The notes: a model not told the origin generated them from the letters alone. Shown: positions 51,592 through 61,102, counted from the first letter of the stretch. The stretch: 64,000 nucleotides of DNA from Treponema sp. JC4 (GCF_000260795.1 NZ_AJGU01000008.1:18531-82530), one strand, 5' to 3'. Numbers and translations: made by a program.

Positions 51592-52726
51592 ATGTTAGAA
51601 GAAGTAAAAATACAGATTGAAGAACTGAAAGAAGAAATTAATACTGTCTGGGGGCGTCTTTGACTCGGACGCAATCGATAAATCAATAAAGGAAAAGGAA
51701 AAATTAACAGAAGCAGCAGGTTTCTGGGATGACCCTAAAGCTGCAGAAAAAGTAATGTCTCAAATCAGAAAGCTAAAGAATCGCGTAGAACCATGGCGCA
51801 AGCTTAAGGCTGATTTTGATGATCTGGAAGCAATGTACGAACTTGCCGTAGAAAGCGGTGATTCTGCTGACGAAGATGAAGTTAATTCAATGTACGCTTC
51901 CTGCAAGGAAACCTTTGAAAAATTAAACGTTCTCAACCTGCTTTCGGGCGAAGTTGACCAGAACGATGCATATCTTACCGTTCATGCGGGTGCGGGTGGA
52001 ACAGAAGCCTGCGACTGGGCCTTTATGCTTAGCCGAATGTACCTGCGCTGGGCAGAACGCCACGGCTATAAAACAGAAGTTGTTGATGAACTTGAAGCAG
52101 AAGGCGGAATTAAATCCATTACAATTCAGATTACAGGCGATTATGTTTACGGTTATCTGAAGGGTGAGGGCGGAATCCACCGTCTGGTGCGCATTTCTCC
52201 TTTTGATGCAAACGCCCGTCGCCACACAAGCTTTGCCTCTGTTTACGTTTACCCGGTTCTGGACGACACAATTGAAGTTGAAGTACGCCCTGAAGACCTT
52301 CGTGTAGATACTTATCGTGCCGGAGGAAAGGGCGGTCAGCACGTAAACAAAACTGACTCTGCCGTTCGCTTTACTCATATCCCGACAGGAATTGTTGTTG
52401 CCTGCCAGACAGAACGCAGCCAGATTTTTAACCGTCAGGCTTGTATGAGCATGCTTAAGGCTCGTCTTTACGAATACTACCGCGAGCAGAAGGAAAAGGA
52501 AAACTCAAAGTTTGCCGCAGAAAAAAAAGATATTTCTTTTGGAAGCCAGATCCGCTCATATGTTTTCCAGCCCTACACAATGGTAAAAGACCACCGTACT
52601 AAATTTGCTTCTGGAAACATTCAGAGTGTAATGGACGGTGAAATCGACGAATTTATGAATGCATACCTTGTTGCAAAATGGAAGGGACTTCCAATGGACG
52701 GCGGGGATGATGACGAAGAAGTTTAG
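51592..52726 (+). CDS. prfB: Peptide chain release factor 2, with +1 programmed frameshift
   Basis: RF2 recognises UGA/UAA stop codons. Codons 1-23 (MLEEVKIQIEELKEEI onward) end in CTT TGA C at 51658-51664; a +1 shift on CTT continues with DSDAIDKSIKEKEK and reads open to 52726, about 370 residues in all. Downstream are the anticodon-like domain and the GGQ loop (AGGKGGQHVNKTDSAVR). A purine-rich GGGGG (51650-51654) stands where the stimulatory Shine-Dalgarno belongs. This is normal RF2 autoregulation, not a lesion. The 3' end overlaps the next gene by 20 bases. Confidence 0.97.
51650..51664 (+). promoter_or_regulatory. prfB +1 recoding site
   Basis: GGGGG, 3-base gap, CTT TGA C. The in-frame UGA is codon 24; slippage of the Leu tRNA from CUU to UUU gives the full product when RF2 is scarce. 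Confidence 0.95.
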
Positions 52727-54530
52727 GACAATCCTGACTTTTACATTTTTAACCCTACTCACAGCTGCCGCAGGCCCGCTTTTTGGAGCTGATACTTCAA
52801 AATGGGTTGTGGGGGCTGAACGTTTTAAATACAATTCTCCTGCCGCTGCAGAGGATCCTTCGGTTTCTAAGGGAATTTCAGAAATGTTTCCCAGCCGAAT
52901 TCTTGAAAAACTCAATGATGAACTTGTTCATATCGTTTATCCTGATGAAAAAAGAGATCAGGCACTTTATGATTTAAGAAAGACCCGCCTTTCCCTTTTT
53001 CTACAGCTTTCCGCAGAATATAAAAAGCGCGATTCTCTGGTGCTGCAGAATTATTCAAAAAGAAAGCTTGCTTCAAAAATCAAAGAGGAAGAAAAAGCCA
53101 TAAAAACTATTCAGGAAAAAATTTCTGCCAATCTAAAAGAAGTTGACCAGGTTATGCAAAAATCTATCCGTGAAGAAAAAATGGTACAGCGGGGATTTTT
53201 CAATATGGATGAAAGTGCCAGCGAAGGCGAAAACTTCAAGAGCATGTTCAGAAATATTTTTGACCGGGATGCCGAGTTTGTTTCTTCCCAAAATATTGCC
53301 TTTTATAAGGACGATCGAACCGCTTTTTTTGAACCCAGCGAAACTGCCCAAAAATACGGTTATTCAAGTTATGATTATGAAAAAGAGGCTGTAAATGCCG
53401 GAATTAAATCCCTGATTACAGGCTCAATTACAAATTACGGTTCCTATTATTTTGTAAGTGCAGATATTTATGAATTTCCTGGAGGAAAGCTTAATCATTC
53501 TGTTTCAGAGGTCGGTCTTATTGAAGAAGCAGATATGATTTCAACTTCAATTGCCCATCAGATTGTAATTGCCCTTACAAACGGAATGCCGGTTGATATA
53601 GAGATTTCCTTTAATCCTGCAGAAATTAGGGATAAGGTTCGTATTTATCTTGATGATGATTTACAGCCGCCAAAACTTTCTCTGATACGAAGTCAGTCCG
53701 GTGTTCATTCCGTTCGTTTTGTAAGCGACGGTTACCGCGAAATGGGAACCTCCTATTTTTTTGAAGGAAACAAAAAGTATAAAATTGAAGTTACCATGCA
53801 GGAAGAGCATGAGGTCTTTATTGATGCAGTAAACCTTTGTCCATTTCCTGGCCGTTTTTATGCGGCAGGTGCCCTTGCAGAAGCTGCTAAAGACCAGAGC
53901 CTTCCCCCAGAAAGCCAGCTTCCACCGGAAAGTGAAACTTCAGCTCAAGAAGAACTTTTTACCCGGGCAAAAATCCGTATAAACGATACTCAGATTCTTG
54001 GACAGTTTATCAGTAACGATGGTTTTACCACAAATTATTATATTCCCGAAACTCTTTTGAATAATAAAAATCTTGTATCCATTAAATCAAAAAACATGGA
54101 TATCAATGATTATATTGATAAGCGACGCCGCATTATGTACGGAAGCTATACTCTTTTAATGCTTTCTATGGTTCCTTATTTTTATACATACGGAAATTAT
54201 GCTAATGCAGCAGCTCAGTATAACAAGGGAATTGGAAGCTATGAGGACGCCCTTACCTGGGAAACAAGAAATCAGATTTGCGGGGTAATTTCAATCGGCT
54301 GCGGAGCTCTTTTTGTCTATGAGCTTGTCCGCTACTTTCTTGCGGTTAATGATGTTTTACCTCAAAGGGCAAAGGCAATTTCTGAGCAGAAACTTGAAAA
54401 ACAAAAGCAAAAAGAGCTTAAAAAACTTGAAAAAATGCGTAAAACTGAAGTAGTTACTGAAAATGAAAGTCAGGAAAATAAAGACGAAATAATAGATGAA
54501 GAAAAAGTTGAAGGCGAGGAAGAAAAATGA
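52707..54530 (+). CDS. Secreted/periplasmic hypothetical protein, PEGA-like region, C-terminal membrane segments
   Basis: About 607 residues from ATG 52707 (52710 is equivalent), overlapping prfB. The signal peptide (LLTAAAGPLFGA) is followed by a helical coiled-coil segment (about 60-150) and a mixed domain. A PEGA-like beta module comes next (about 295-375: RIYLDDDLQPP...GVHSVRFVSDGYRE), then two hydrophobic helices near 470-490 and 520-540, and a highly charged Lys/Glu tail. I recognise no named family. It overlaps ftsY by 4 bases. Confidence 0.7.
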   Translation: MMTKKFRTILTFTFLTLLTAAAGPLFGADTSKWVVGAERFKYNSPAAAEDPSVSKGISEMFPSRILEKLNDELVHIVYPDEKRDQALYDLRKTRLSLFLQLSAEYKKRDSLVLQNYSKRKLASKIKEEEKAIKTIQEKISANLKEVDQVMQKSIREEKMVQRGFFNMDESASEGENFKSMFRNIFDRDAEFVSSQNIAFYKDDRTAFFEPSETAQKYGYSSYDYEKEAVNAGIKSLITGSITNYGSYYFVSADIYEFPGGKLNHSVSEVGLIEEADMISTSIAHQIVIALTNGMPVDIEISFNPAEIRDKVRIYLDDDLQPPKLSLIRSQSGVHSVRFVSDGYREMGTSYFFEGNKKYKIEVTMQEEHEVFIDAVNLCPFPGRFYAAGALAEAAKDQSLPPESQLPPESETSAQEELFTRAKIRINDTQILGQFISNDGFTTNYYIPETLLNNKNLVSIKSKNMDINDYIDKRRRIMYGSYTLLMLSMVPYFYTYGNYANAAAQYNKGIGSYEDALTWETRNQICGVISIGCGALFVYELVRYFLAVNDVLPQRAKAISEQKLEKQKQKELKKLEKMRKTEVVTENESQENKDEIIDEEKVEGEEEK

Positions 54531-55396
54531 AAAAATCATTCGGTGAAAAATTAAAAAATCTTTTTTCAAAAAAAATAGATGAGGAATTTTTTGAAGAACT
54601 CACAGACAGCCTGGTTGAAGGTGATATAGGGGCAAAAACTGCCTTTGAAATTACAGATGAACTTGAAAAAATCTGCCGCCAGAAAAAATTAAGCGAGCAG
54701 AAGGATATTATTGCAGAACTAAAAGGCCTTTTATTGCAGAATATTAAAGAAATCAGCCTGGAACCAGATATGTCAAAGCAGAATGTCTGGATGGTGCTGG
54801 GCGTAAACGGAGTTGGTAAAACTACCAGCGTTGCAAAACTTGCAAATCTCTTTAAAGCCCGCGGAATTGAGAATCTTGTTCTTGCCTCCGCAGATACCTT
54901 CCGCGCCGCTGCAATCGAACAGCTTGATACTCATGGAGAGAAGATTGGGGTGCGCGTTGTAAGCCATCAGCATGGAAGTGACCCTAGCGCTGTAGTTTTT
55001 GATGCCGCAGAAGCCGTAAAGTCTAAGGGACCTGGCCTTGTAATTGCAGATACCGCAGGCCGCCTTCACAATAAAGAAAATCTTGTACGCGAACTTCAGA
55101 AAATTGACCGAACCTGTTCCCTTAAGGCTGACCAGGGTTGTTACAAGAAAATTATCGTAATTGATTCTACTACCGGTCAGAATGCCCTGCGTCAGGCAGA
55201 GGTTTTTAACGAGGCTGTAAAGGTAGATGCTATCATCATGACAAAATACGATTCAACGGCAAGGGGTGGAGTTGCAGTAAGCATTGGTCGTGAACTTGGA
55301 ATTCCTGTTGCCTTTGTCTGTACCGGCGAAAAATACGGCGACATTGCACCTTTTAATGCGGAGAAATACATTGACGAGTTTTTGGGCACTCTTTAA
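54527..55396 (+). CDS. ftsY: Signal recognition particle receptor FtsY
   Basis: GTPase receptor for SRP-ribosome complexes at the inner membrane. The 289 residues are a compact form lacking the long acidic A domain, with N domain (1-80), G1 GVNGVGKTT (92-100), ADTFRAAAIEQL, G3 DTAGRL, G4 TKYD and closing insertion-box region GEKYGDIAPFNAEKYID. It starts inside the preceding gene's stop. Confidence 0.97.
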   Translation: MKKSFGEKLKNLFSKKIDEEFFEELTDSLVEGDIGAKTAFEITDELEKICRQKKLSEQKDIIAELKGLLLQNIKEISLEPDMSKQNVWMVLGVNGVGKTTSVAKLANLFKARGIENLVLASADTFRAAAIEQLDTHGEKIGVRVVSHQHGSDPSAVVFDAAEAVKSKGPGLVIADTAGRLHNKENLVRELQKIDRTCSLKADQGCYKKIIVIDSTTGQNALRQAEVFNEAVKVDAIIMTKYDSTARGGVAVSIGRELGIPVAFVCTGEKYGDIAPFNAEKYIDEFLGTL

Positions 55397-56309
55397 GAGA
55401 CTTATTGCCGCATTTTTACTTTTCTCTTTTTTTGCTTTTTCAGTTTTTTGTCAGGAAGAAAGCCTTGAAGAAGCCAGCCTTGAAGAAGTTGAAGAAATTC
55501 CCTTAGAAGAAGCTGCAGGTGAAAGTGAAGCAATTAATCTTGAAGAAATTGAAGAGGCTGTAGAAAAAGTCCGCGAAGAATATCTTTCAAAAGATTACAC
55601 CGGAAAATCCTCTCTTTTAGCTTTCAGCGAGTTTGAAAACGAAATCATTCAGCCTGATTCCCTGGACGGAAATAGAGTAATGATTTATTCGATTGGTAAT
55701 AAAACAAGACGGCGTTTTTTTGACCAGCAGTACAGACTGGAACGTTCTGAATTCTGGGAAATCAACGGAGCCAGGGATTCCAGAATAGTAAGACAGGAAT
55801 ATTTCAAATATTTCGGGAATGAAAAAAAAGTAAACGTTAAGATTGTTGAAAATGAAAAAGACGGTGAAAGTATTTTTTACCGCCGGGATGGGCTTGTAGA
55901 AAAAATCGAAGCCTTTAAGAAGGTTGAAGAAAAACCTTATATTACCCAAATCAGACGCTGGAAATATGACAAAGACAATAGAATATCAGAGCTTTCTGTA
56001 AGAACTTTTTCCTATAACAGCGAAGAAGATACAAAGCGACGCGGAGTTTCTGCAAAGGCTTTCAGATATAAATACAATCCCAAAAATGAAGCGGGCGAAG
56101 AAATCCCTGCCGATGTCAGCTTTTATGAAAATGACATCTTAAAATCTGTGGAAAAATACTCTCCTGTTTTGGGAAGTTACACCCAGCAGTATTTTTTTGA
56201 CCACGGTATCAGCGTAAAAACCTGGTTTGTAAAATATAACCGGGTCAGGGAAGTAATTTACCAGAACGAAAGGGTATTAAGGATTCATAAGTTTGATGAA
56301 GAAGAATAA
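55371..56309 (+). CDS. Secreted acidic hypothetical protein
   Basis: 312 residues from TTG 55371 (GGAG 7 bases upstream; earlier in-frame starts lie deep in ftsY). The hydrophobic signal region ends FAFSVFCQ, possibly a lax spirochaetal lipobox. A Glu-rich repeat stretch (LEEASLEEVEEIPLEEAA) is followed by a beta-rich domain of repeated charged hairpins (about 80-300, with RRFFDQQYRLERSE and RRWKYDKDNRISELSV), which resembles RHS/MORN-like antitoxin or lipoprotein-chaperone sheets but is not identified. Overlaps ftsY by 26 bases and the next gene by 14. Its position before lolCDE suggests an envelope-lipoprotein role (inference). Confidence 0.65.
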   Translation: MTSFWALFKRLIAAFLLFSFFAFSVFCQEESLEEASLEEVEEIPLEEAAGESEAINLEEIEEAVEKVREEYLSKDYTGKSSLLAFSEFENEIIQPDSLDGNRVMIYSIGNKTRRRFFDQQYRLERSEFWEINGARDSRIVRQEYFKYFGNEKKVNVKIVENEKDGESIFYRRDGLVEKIEAFKKVEEKPYITQIRRWKYDKDNRISELSVRTFSYNSEEDTKRRGVSAKAFRYKYNPKNEAGEEIPADVSFYENDILKSVEKYSPVLGSYTQQYFFDHGISVKTWFVKYNRVREVIYQNERVLRIHKFDEEE

Positions 56310-57663
56310 ACTTGCTCTGATATTTTCAATTTCCCGCCGTTTTGCTTCTGCAGACAGAAGTTCTTCCTCTTCTGTTACTTCCCGTCTAAGCATTCTTGGT
56401 ATCTGCTTTGGAGTTATGACTCTTATTGTGGTTACGAGCGTTATGAACGGCTTTCAGATGAGTTTTATTGACGCAATTTTAGAAACCCAGTCTTATCATA
56501 TTCAGGTGGAAGAAGCTGGGGAAAAACTTTCAGAGGAAGACCTTTCTGACTGTGAAAAAAAACTTAATGAGCATTGTAAAGCATCAAAGCTGGTAAGAGC
56601 TATTACTCCTTTTTATCAGGCTCAAACCCTCATGTGCAATATTCCACAGCCTAATCCCCCGGCAAGTGACAAAGTCACTTCATCATCTGCTGTTTTTGAA
56701 AGTCCAGCCTTAATTAGGGGAATACCAGCCGAAACTTTTTATGAAGACCCGAGCTTTAGAAAAGAAATCATTCTTTTACAGGGCTCTTTTGATCTTTCTG
56801 GTAAGAATGAAATTATTCTTGGAAATCAGCTTGCCCATAGCCTTAAGGTGCGGGTAGGAGACCAGGTAAATCTTTTTGTTTTGAGTGGTTCCAGCGATGT
56901 GGAGCTTTTTTCAGGTCAGAGAATTTTTACTGTAAAGGGAATTTTTGCAACCGGCTATCAGGAAATTAATTCAAGCCTGGCTTTTATCAGTATGGAAGCT
57001 GCAAGAACTTACTTTGGAAAAGAAGCTTTAAGAACCTGGGGAATTAAACTTCACAATACTTCTAATGTAGAACGCGAAATCAGGGAACTAAGAGAAGTTC
57101 TTTCGGGCAGCGGGGCAAAAATTTCTTCCTGGAAGGAATACAATAAGAGTTTTTACGGGGCGCTCAGAATCGAAAAGAATATGCTGCTGCTGGTTGTCTG
57201 CCTGATTTTTGTTGTGGTGGCAATAAATATTTATAATGCCATGAGGCGTCTTGTTTTTGAACGTCAGAGGGAAATTGCAATTCTTACGGCGCTTGGAATA
57301 CGCATAAAAGAAATTCAGGCAATTTTTATTACCCGGGGTTTTTATACAGGCCTTCTTGGTTCAGTTGGCGGACTGATTCTGGGTATTATAATCAGTCTTA
57401 ACACCAACGCAGTATTCAACGGCGCCTCGAAGATAGTTTATTTTCTGCAATACGCCTTTACTGCAATTTTTAATCACGAAAATCTTATGTATATAAGCGA
57501 AAACTCAACTTACAGCATTTATGCAAATATTCCGGCCCGTATTTTTAAGGGTGAAGTTCTTATGATTTTTTTATTCGGTATTATTTCGCCCCTTGCAGCC
57601 TGTTTTTTTGCCGGCAAAAATGTTTTAAAATCATCTCTGGCAGAGGTACTTCATAATGAGTAG
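56296..57663 (+). CDS. lolC: Lipoprotein-releasing ABC permease (LolC/E family)
   Basis: FtsX-type permease of 455 residues: TM1 (about 33-56, ILGICFGVMTLIVVTSVMNGF), a large periplasmic MacB-PCD-like domain (60-290), then three TM helices (about 295-320, 340-370, 410-440). LolCDE releases lipoproteins from the inner membrane for transport to the outer membrane. It has an insertion in the periplasmic domain (PQPNPPASDKVTSSS). It is upstream of and overlaps lolD by 8 bases. Assignment as C and not E is by order only. Confidence 0.87.
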   Translation: MKKNKLALIFSISRRFASADRSSSSSVTSRLSILGICFGVMTLIVVTSVMNGFQMSFIDAILETQSYHIQVEEAGEKLSEEDLSDCEKKLNEHCKASKLVRAITPFYQAQTLMCNIPQPNPPASDKVTSSSAVFESPALIRGIPAETFYEDPSFRKEIILLQGSFDLSGKNEIILGNQLAHSLKVRVGDQVNLFVLSGSSDVELFSGQRIFTVKGIFATGYQEINSSLAFISMEAARTYFGKEALRTWGIKLHNTSNVEREIRELREVLSGSGAKISSWKEYNKSFYGALRIEKNMLLLVVCLIFVVVAINIYNAMRRLVFERQREIAILTALGIRIKEIQAIFITRGFYTGLLGSVGGLILGIIISLNTNAVFNGASKIVYFLQYAFTAIFNHENLMYISENSTYSIYANIPARIFKGEVLMIFLFGIISPLAACFFAGKNVLKSSLAEVLHNE

Positions 57664-58354
57664 CATTGTTTCGATTAAAAATCTTGAAAAAACTTTTGTT
57701 TCCACCAGCGAAAAGCTTACTGTTCTTTCTGATTTGAATCTGGAAGTTGAGGAAGGAAAGAAAATTGTAATTGTCGGGGAAAGCGGAAGCGGAAAATCAA
57801 CTCTTTTGAATATCATCGGCGGAATTGACAGCCTGACAGGTGGCAGCGTAATTGCCGGTAATGATAAAAGCGGCAAATGGAAGGTGGCTGAACTTTCTGA
57901 AAAGGAACTTAGCAATTACCGTTCCCATTTTTTAGGTCTGGTCTTTCAGTTTCACTATCTTTTGAAGGATTTTACTGCCCTGGAAAACGTCTGCATGCCG
58001 GCCCTTATTGCGGGGCTTCCAAAAAAGCTGGCGGTGGAAAAGGCAGAAGCTCTTTTGCGTGATACCGGCGTTATTGAAAGAAAAAATCATCTGCCTTCGG
58101 AATTGAGCGGAGGGGAGCGCCAGAGGGTGGCAGTTGCCCGTGCCCTAATAAATGACCCTTCATTAATTCTTGCAGATGAGCCTACCGGAAATCTTGACCC
58201 TGCAAATGCTTCTTTAATCAGCGGACTTTTGTTTGACATGGTTGAAAAATATAAAAAGACTCTGATTCTTGTAACTCATGATATGAATATTGCAGAAAAA
58301 GGCGACGAAGTTTACAGAATTGTAAAGGGAAAGCTTGAAAAGGCAGGTGTTTAA
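57656..58354 (+). CDS. lolD: Lipoprotein-releasing ABC transporter ATPase
   Basis: 232-residue ABC ATPase. Walker A GESGSGKST, Q-loop VFQFHYLLKDFTALENV (typical LolD/MacB), signature LSGGERQRVAVARAL, Walker B LILADEPTGNLD, switch His THDMN. It sits between the two permease genes and pairs with them. Confidence 0.95.
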   Translation: MSSIVSIKNLEKTFVSTSEKLTVLSDLNLEVEEGKKIVIVGESGSGKSTLLNIIGGIDSLTGGSVIAGNDKSGKWKVAELSEKELSNYRSHFLGLVFQFHYLLKDFTALENVCMPALIAGLPKKLAVEKAEALLRDTGVIERKNHLPSELSGGERQRVAVARALINDPSLILADEPTGNLDPANASLISGLLFDMVEKYKKTLILVTHDMNIAEKGDEVYRIVKGKLEKAGV

Positions 58355-58355
58355 T

Positions 58356-59633
58356 TTGACTTTAAAGGCTTCTCTTTATTTTGCAAAAAGTCTGATTTTT
58401 CCTCGTGCTGAAAAAAACTCTACTGCCAGAAAAAGTCTTTACGGGGCAGTTATCTGCATAGGCCTCAGTATTATTCCCCTTGTAGCTGTTATTTCAATTA
58501 CAAATGGAATGATAAAGGGAATGACAGAGCGTATCATAGGGCTTTCTTCAAGTCATCTGGAAATGCGGGTCGCAGGCGGAATAGAAGAAACTAAGACTGC
58601 TGCTAATTTTGAAAAATATGCTGCTTCCTTTGAAAAAATTGGTGGAATAAAGACTGCCTATCCGGAAGTTACTCTTTCGGCTCTGGCGCTTGGAAAAAAT
58701 ATAAGAAGCGGTGCCTATATCCGGGGTGTTCAGAACGATATTTTTAAGAAGAACGAAAGTTTTAAGACACTTTTTGAAGTGATTGAAGGAGATACTTCTG
58801 CACTGGAGTCTGGCGGTAATACTGCAATTATTGGAAAGAAGATGGCAGAAAGTCTTGGACTTAAAACAGGAGATACTTTCAGAATCATTACCACAAAAAA
58901 GGCAGGAACTGCGATTGTTCCAAAAATGACCGCCTTTAAAGTCGGAGCTGTGATATCTTCGGGCTATCAGGAACTGGATCAGCTCTGGGTTTTTATTCCC
59001 CTGAAAACCTTTTTCCGTTCTTTTTCCATGACAAATGCAGATTTTAATGTGCTTCTGGAAACAGATGATGCCTTTAGTCCCCGTTTGATTGCCCTTCAAA
59101 GAGCTGTAAAAAATGAGGCAGGACGTTTTGCCAATGTTTACCGCTGGGATCAGGTAAATGCTTCCCGTTTTGAAAACTTTTCTTCTACCAAGGTAATGCT
59201 GGTTTTTATAATGATGATGATAGTTCTTGTTGCCTCCATAAATATTTCTTCCGCAATTGTAATGCTGGTGCTTGAACGCCGCCGCGAGATAGCAATCCTA
59301 AAAAGTGTCGGTGCCAGCCCGCGCGGAATAAGCCTTTCTTTTATGCTTACAGGCCTTTTCTGCGGCTTTTCGGGGCTGTGTATAGGACTGCCTTTAGGAC
59401 TTTTAATCACCCTTTATTCAAATCAGCTTATCCGTGGCCTGGAAAGCCTTGTAAATCTTTTTACAGACCTTCATCTTATGGATCCTGCCTACTATCTGCA
59501 GACAATTCCTGTTGAAATTCCTGTAAAAGAGCTGATAATTGTCTGTATGGGAACTCTTTTGCTTTCACTTTTAGTAAGCGTAATTCCGGCAGTGAAGGCA
59601 GGTAAGGAAAAACCTCTGGAGGCGCTGAAATGA
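58356..59633 (+). CDS. lolE: Lipoprotein-releasing ABC permease (second LolC/E-type)
   Basis: About 425 residues. The TTG at 58356, just after the lolD stop with AGGCAGG upstream, is preferred; TTG 58335 and GTG 58347 inside lolD are alternatives. TM1 at about 30-55 (GAVICIGLSIIPLVAVISI), periplasmic domain (60-280), three TM helices at the C-terminus with the FtsX signature ERRREIAILKSVGASPRGI. The sequence differs clearly from the first permease, implying a heterodimer. It overlaps the next gene by 4 bases. Confidence 0.87.
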   Translation: MTLKASLYFAKSLIFPRAEKNSTARKSLYGAVICIGLSIIPLVAVISITNGMIKGMTERIIGLSSSHLEMRVAGGIEETKTAANFEKYAASFEKIGGIKTAYPEVTLSALALGKNIRSGAYIRGVQNDIFKKNESFKTLFEVIEGDTSALESGGNTAIIGKKMAESLGLKTGDTFRIITTKKAGTAIVPKMTAFKVGAVISSGYQELDQLWVFIPLKTFFRSFSMTNADFNVLLETDDAFSPRLIALQRAVKNEAGRFANVYRWDQVNASRFENFSSTKVMLVFIMMMIVLVASINISSAIVMLVLERRREIAILKSVGASPRGISLSFMLTGLFCGFSGLCIGLPLGLLITLYSNQLIRGLESLVNLFTDLHLMDPAYYLQTIPVEIPVKELIIVCMGTLLLSLLVSVIPAVKAGKEKPLEALK

Positions 59634-60022
59634 CAAAAAAAATCTGTCCTGTCTGCGGAATGACCTACGATAAAATTTCCGAAAGTCAGAAAATCGGCTG
59701 CTCTGAATGTTATTATACCTTTGCCGAGGAGTTCAAAAAAACTCTTAGAAAATACGGAATTACCCAGGCCTATCAGGGAAGCTTTCCTAAAAAACTCAAG
59801 GGCTATAAATCAACCCTTACAAGCCGGGTCGAAATGCAGTTTAAGCTTGATGCCGCAATTGAAGCGGAAGAATATGAAAAGGCAGCCTTTTACCGCGACT
59901 ATCTTAAGGTTTTGAATAAGGAAGCTTCCGGGGCAAAAAATCCCTCAGATGAAAAAGTAACTTTTGATACAGAAGCAGATTCTGAGCTTGATTTTGACAG
60001 GAGAAAGCCTGATGAAAAATAA
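59630..60022 (+). CDS. McsA-like zinc/UVR-motif protein (short)
   Basis: 130 residues. CPVCG and CSEC give zinc-binding pairs at the N-terminus, then YGITQAYQGSFPKK and a UVR motif (KLDAAIEAEEYEKAAFYRDYLKVL, key residues A/E-Y-E-x-A-A). Firmicute McsA is about 180 residues with two CxxC pairs per half; only the shorter form is seen here. McsA activates McsB and adapts substrates to ClpC. The C-terminal tail is acidic. Confidence 0.85.
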   Translation: MTKKICPVCGMTYDKISESQKIGCSECYYTFAEEFKKTLRKYGITQAYQGSFPKKLKGYKSTLTSRVEMQFKLDAAIEAEEYEKAAFYRDYLKVLNKEASGAKNPSDEKVTFDTEADSELDFDRRKPDEK

Positions 60023-61082
60023 AATGCCTCTTCCCTGGTTTTCTCTTGCCGGTCAGAATGATGATATAGTTTTTTCTACAAAAATCCGCCTGAGCCGTAA
60101 CCTTGCAGATTTTCCTTTCCCCGTAAAAATGAGCACAGAAGATATGGAAAGGGTTAATTCTCTTGTTTACGATGCAATTCAGAGCGAAGAGACCTTTCAT
60201 TTTATAGACTATAAAAATATTTTCAGTCAGGGGCGGCAGGTTTTAATAGACAAGAACATAATTTCAGACTCAAAGGATTTTGACTGCTCTGCCGTAATTT
60301 TAAATGATAATGATTCAGAAAGCCTTCTTGTAAATCACATAGACCATGTGCGTATTTCAGCCTTTTCTTCCGGCTTTGAAACAGAAAAGGTAATGGCTCA
60401 GGTTTACAGAATTGATGAGGTTCTGCAGGAAAAACTTCAGTTTGCCGCAAGTCATGATTTTGGCTATCTTACTTCCCAGATAAAAGACTGCGGTACGGGC
60501 CTGAAAATTTCTTACCGTATTTTTATTCCGTCAATCGTACTTTCGGGGCAGTTTGATTCAATTATCGGTCTTGTTCAGGAAAAGAAATTCTGCATTTCTC
60601 CGGTTTTTCAGGTTTCCGATTCTGCAAATTTTTCTAATTTTATCTTTGATTTATACCCGGGAAATGCCGCTGACGGAACAGAATTAGACCAGGCAGCTAA
60701 CATCAACTCACTTGCAGAAATTATTTTAAAAACAGAACGCAAGATTAGAGCTACTTTTGCCGATAATAATCCTACAATACTCTTAAATTTTGTAAAAAGG
60801 GCTTTTGCAAAGGCAATGTATTCGCTGCTTCTTACTTATGATGAAGCCGCAGACATTATCAGCGTAATGAAGTTCGGTTTACAGACTGGCAGAGTAAGCG
60901 GGATAACCGAGCAGGAACTTAATGCCTTGTTTTACAGGGCAAAGCACGGCCATATTCTCTATGTGAACGACAACTACGCTTTTTCTTACGAGGAAGACCT
61001 TAAAAAAGACCTGAGCGCCCAGCTCCAACGCCTTAGAGCTATTGTAATTCAGCAGGCTTTTGAAAAAGTTGCGGTTAACTAA
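60012..61082 (+). CDS. mcsB: McsB-like protein-arginine kinase family protein, catalytic motifs altered
   Basis: 356 residues from ATG 60012 (AGGAG 8 bases upstream, overlapping the McsA-like gene by 11 bases). FSTKIRLSRNLADFPFP is the family N-terminal nucleotide site, and FGYLTS...GTGLKIS is recognisable. But the usual NEED loop is NHIDHVR (108-114), lacking both acidic catalytic positions. The usual CPTN before GTG is replaced by QIKDC. Kinase activity is therefore doubtful; a pseudokinase or adaptor for ClpC is possible. Name assigned by family and synteny. Confidence 0.82.
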   Translation: MKNKMPLPWFSLAGQNDDIVFSTKIRLSRNLADFPFPVKMSTEDMERVNSLVYDAIQSEETFHFIDYKNIFSQGRQVLIDKNIISDSKDFDCSAVILNDNDSESLLVNHIDHVRISAFSSGFETEKVMAQVYRIDEVLQEKLQFAASHDFGYLTSQIKDCGTGLKISYRIFIPSIVLSGQFDSIIGLVQEKKFCISPVFQVSDSANFSNFIFDLYPGNAADGTELDQAANINSLAEIILKTERKIRATFADNNPTILLNFVKRAFAKAMYSLLLTYDEAADIISVMKFGLQTGRVSGITEQELNALFYRAKHGHILYVNDNYAFSYEEDLKKDLSAQLQRLRAIVIQQAFEKVAVN

Positions 61083-61102
61083 TTGCTAATTGGGGTTATT
61101 AA

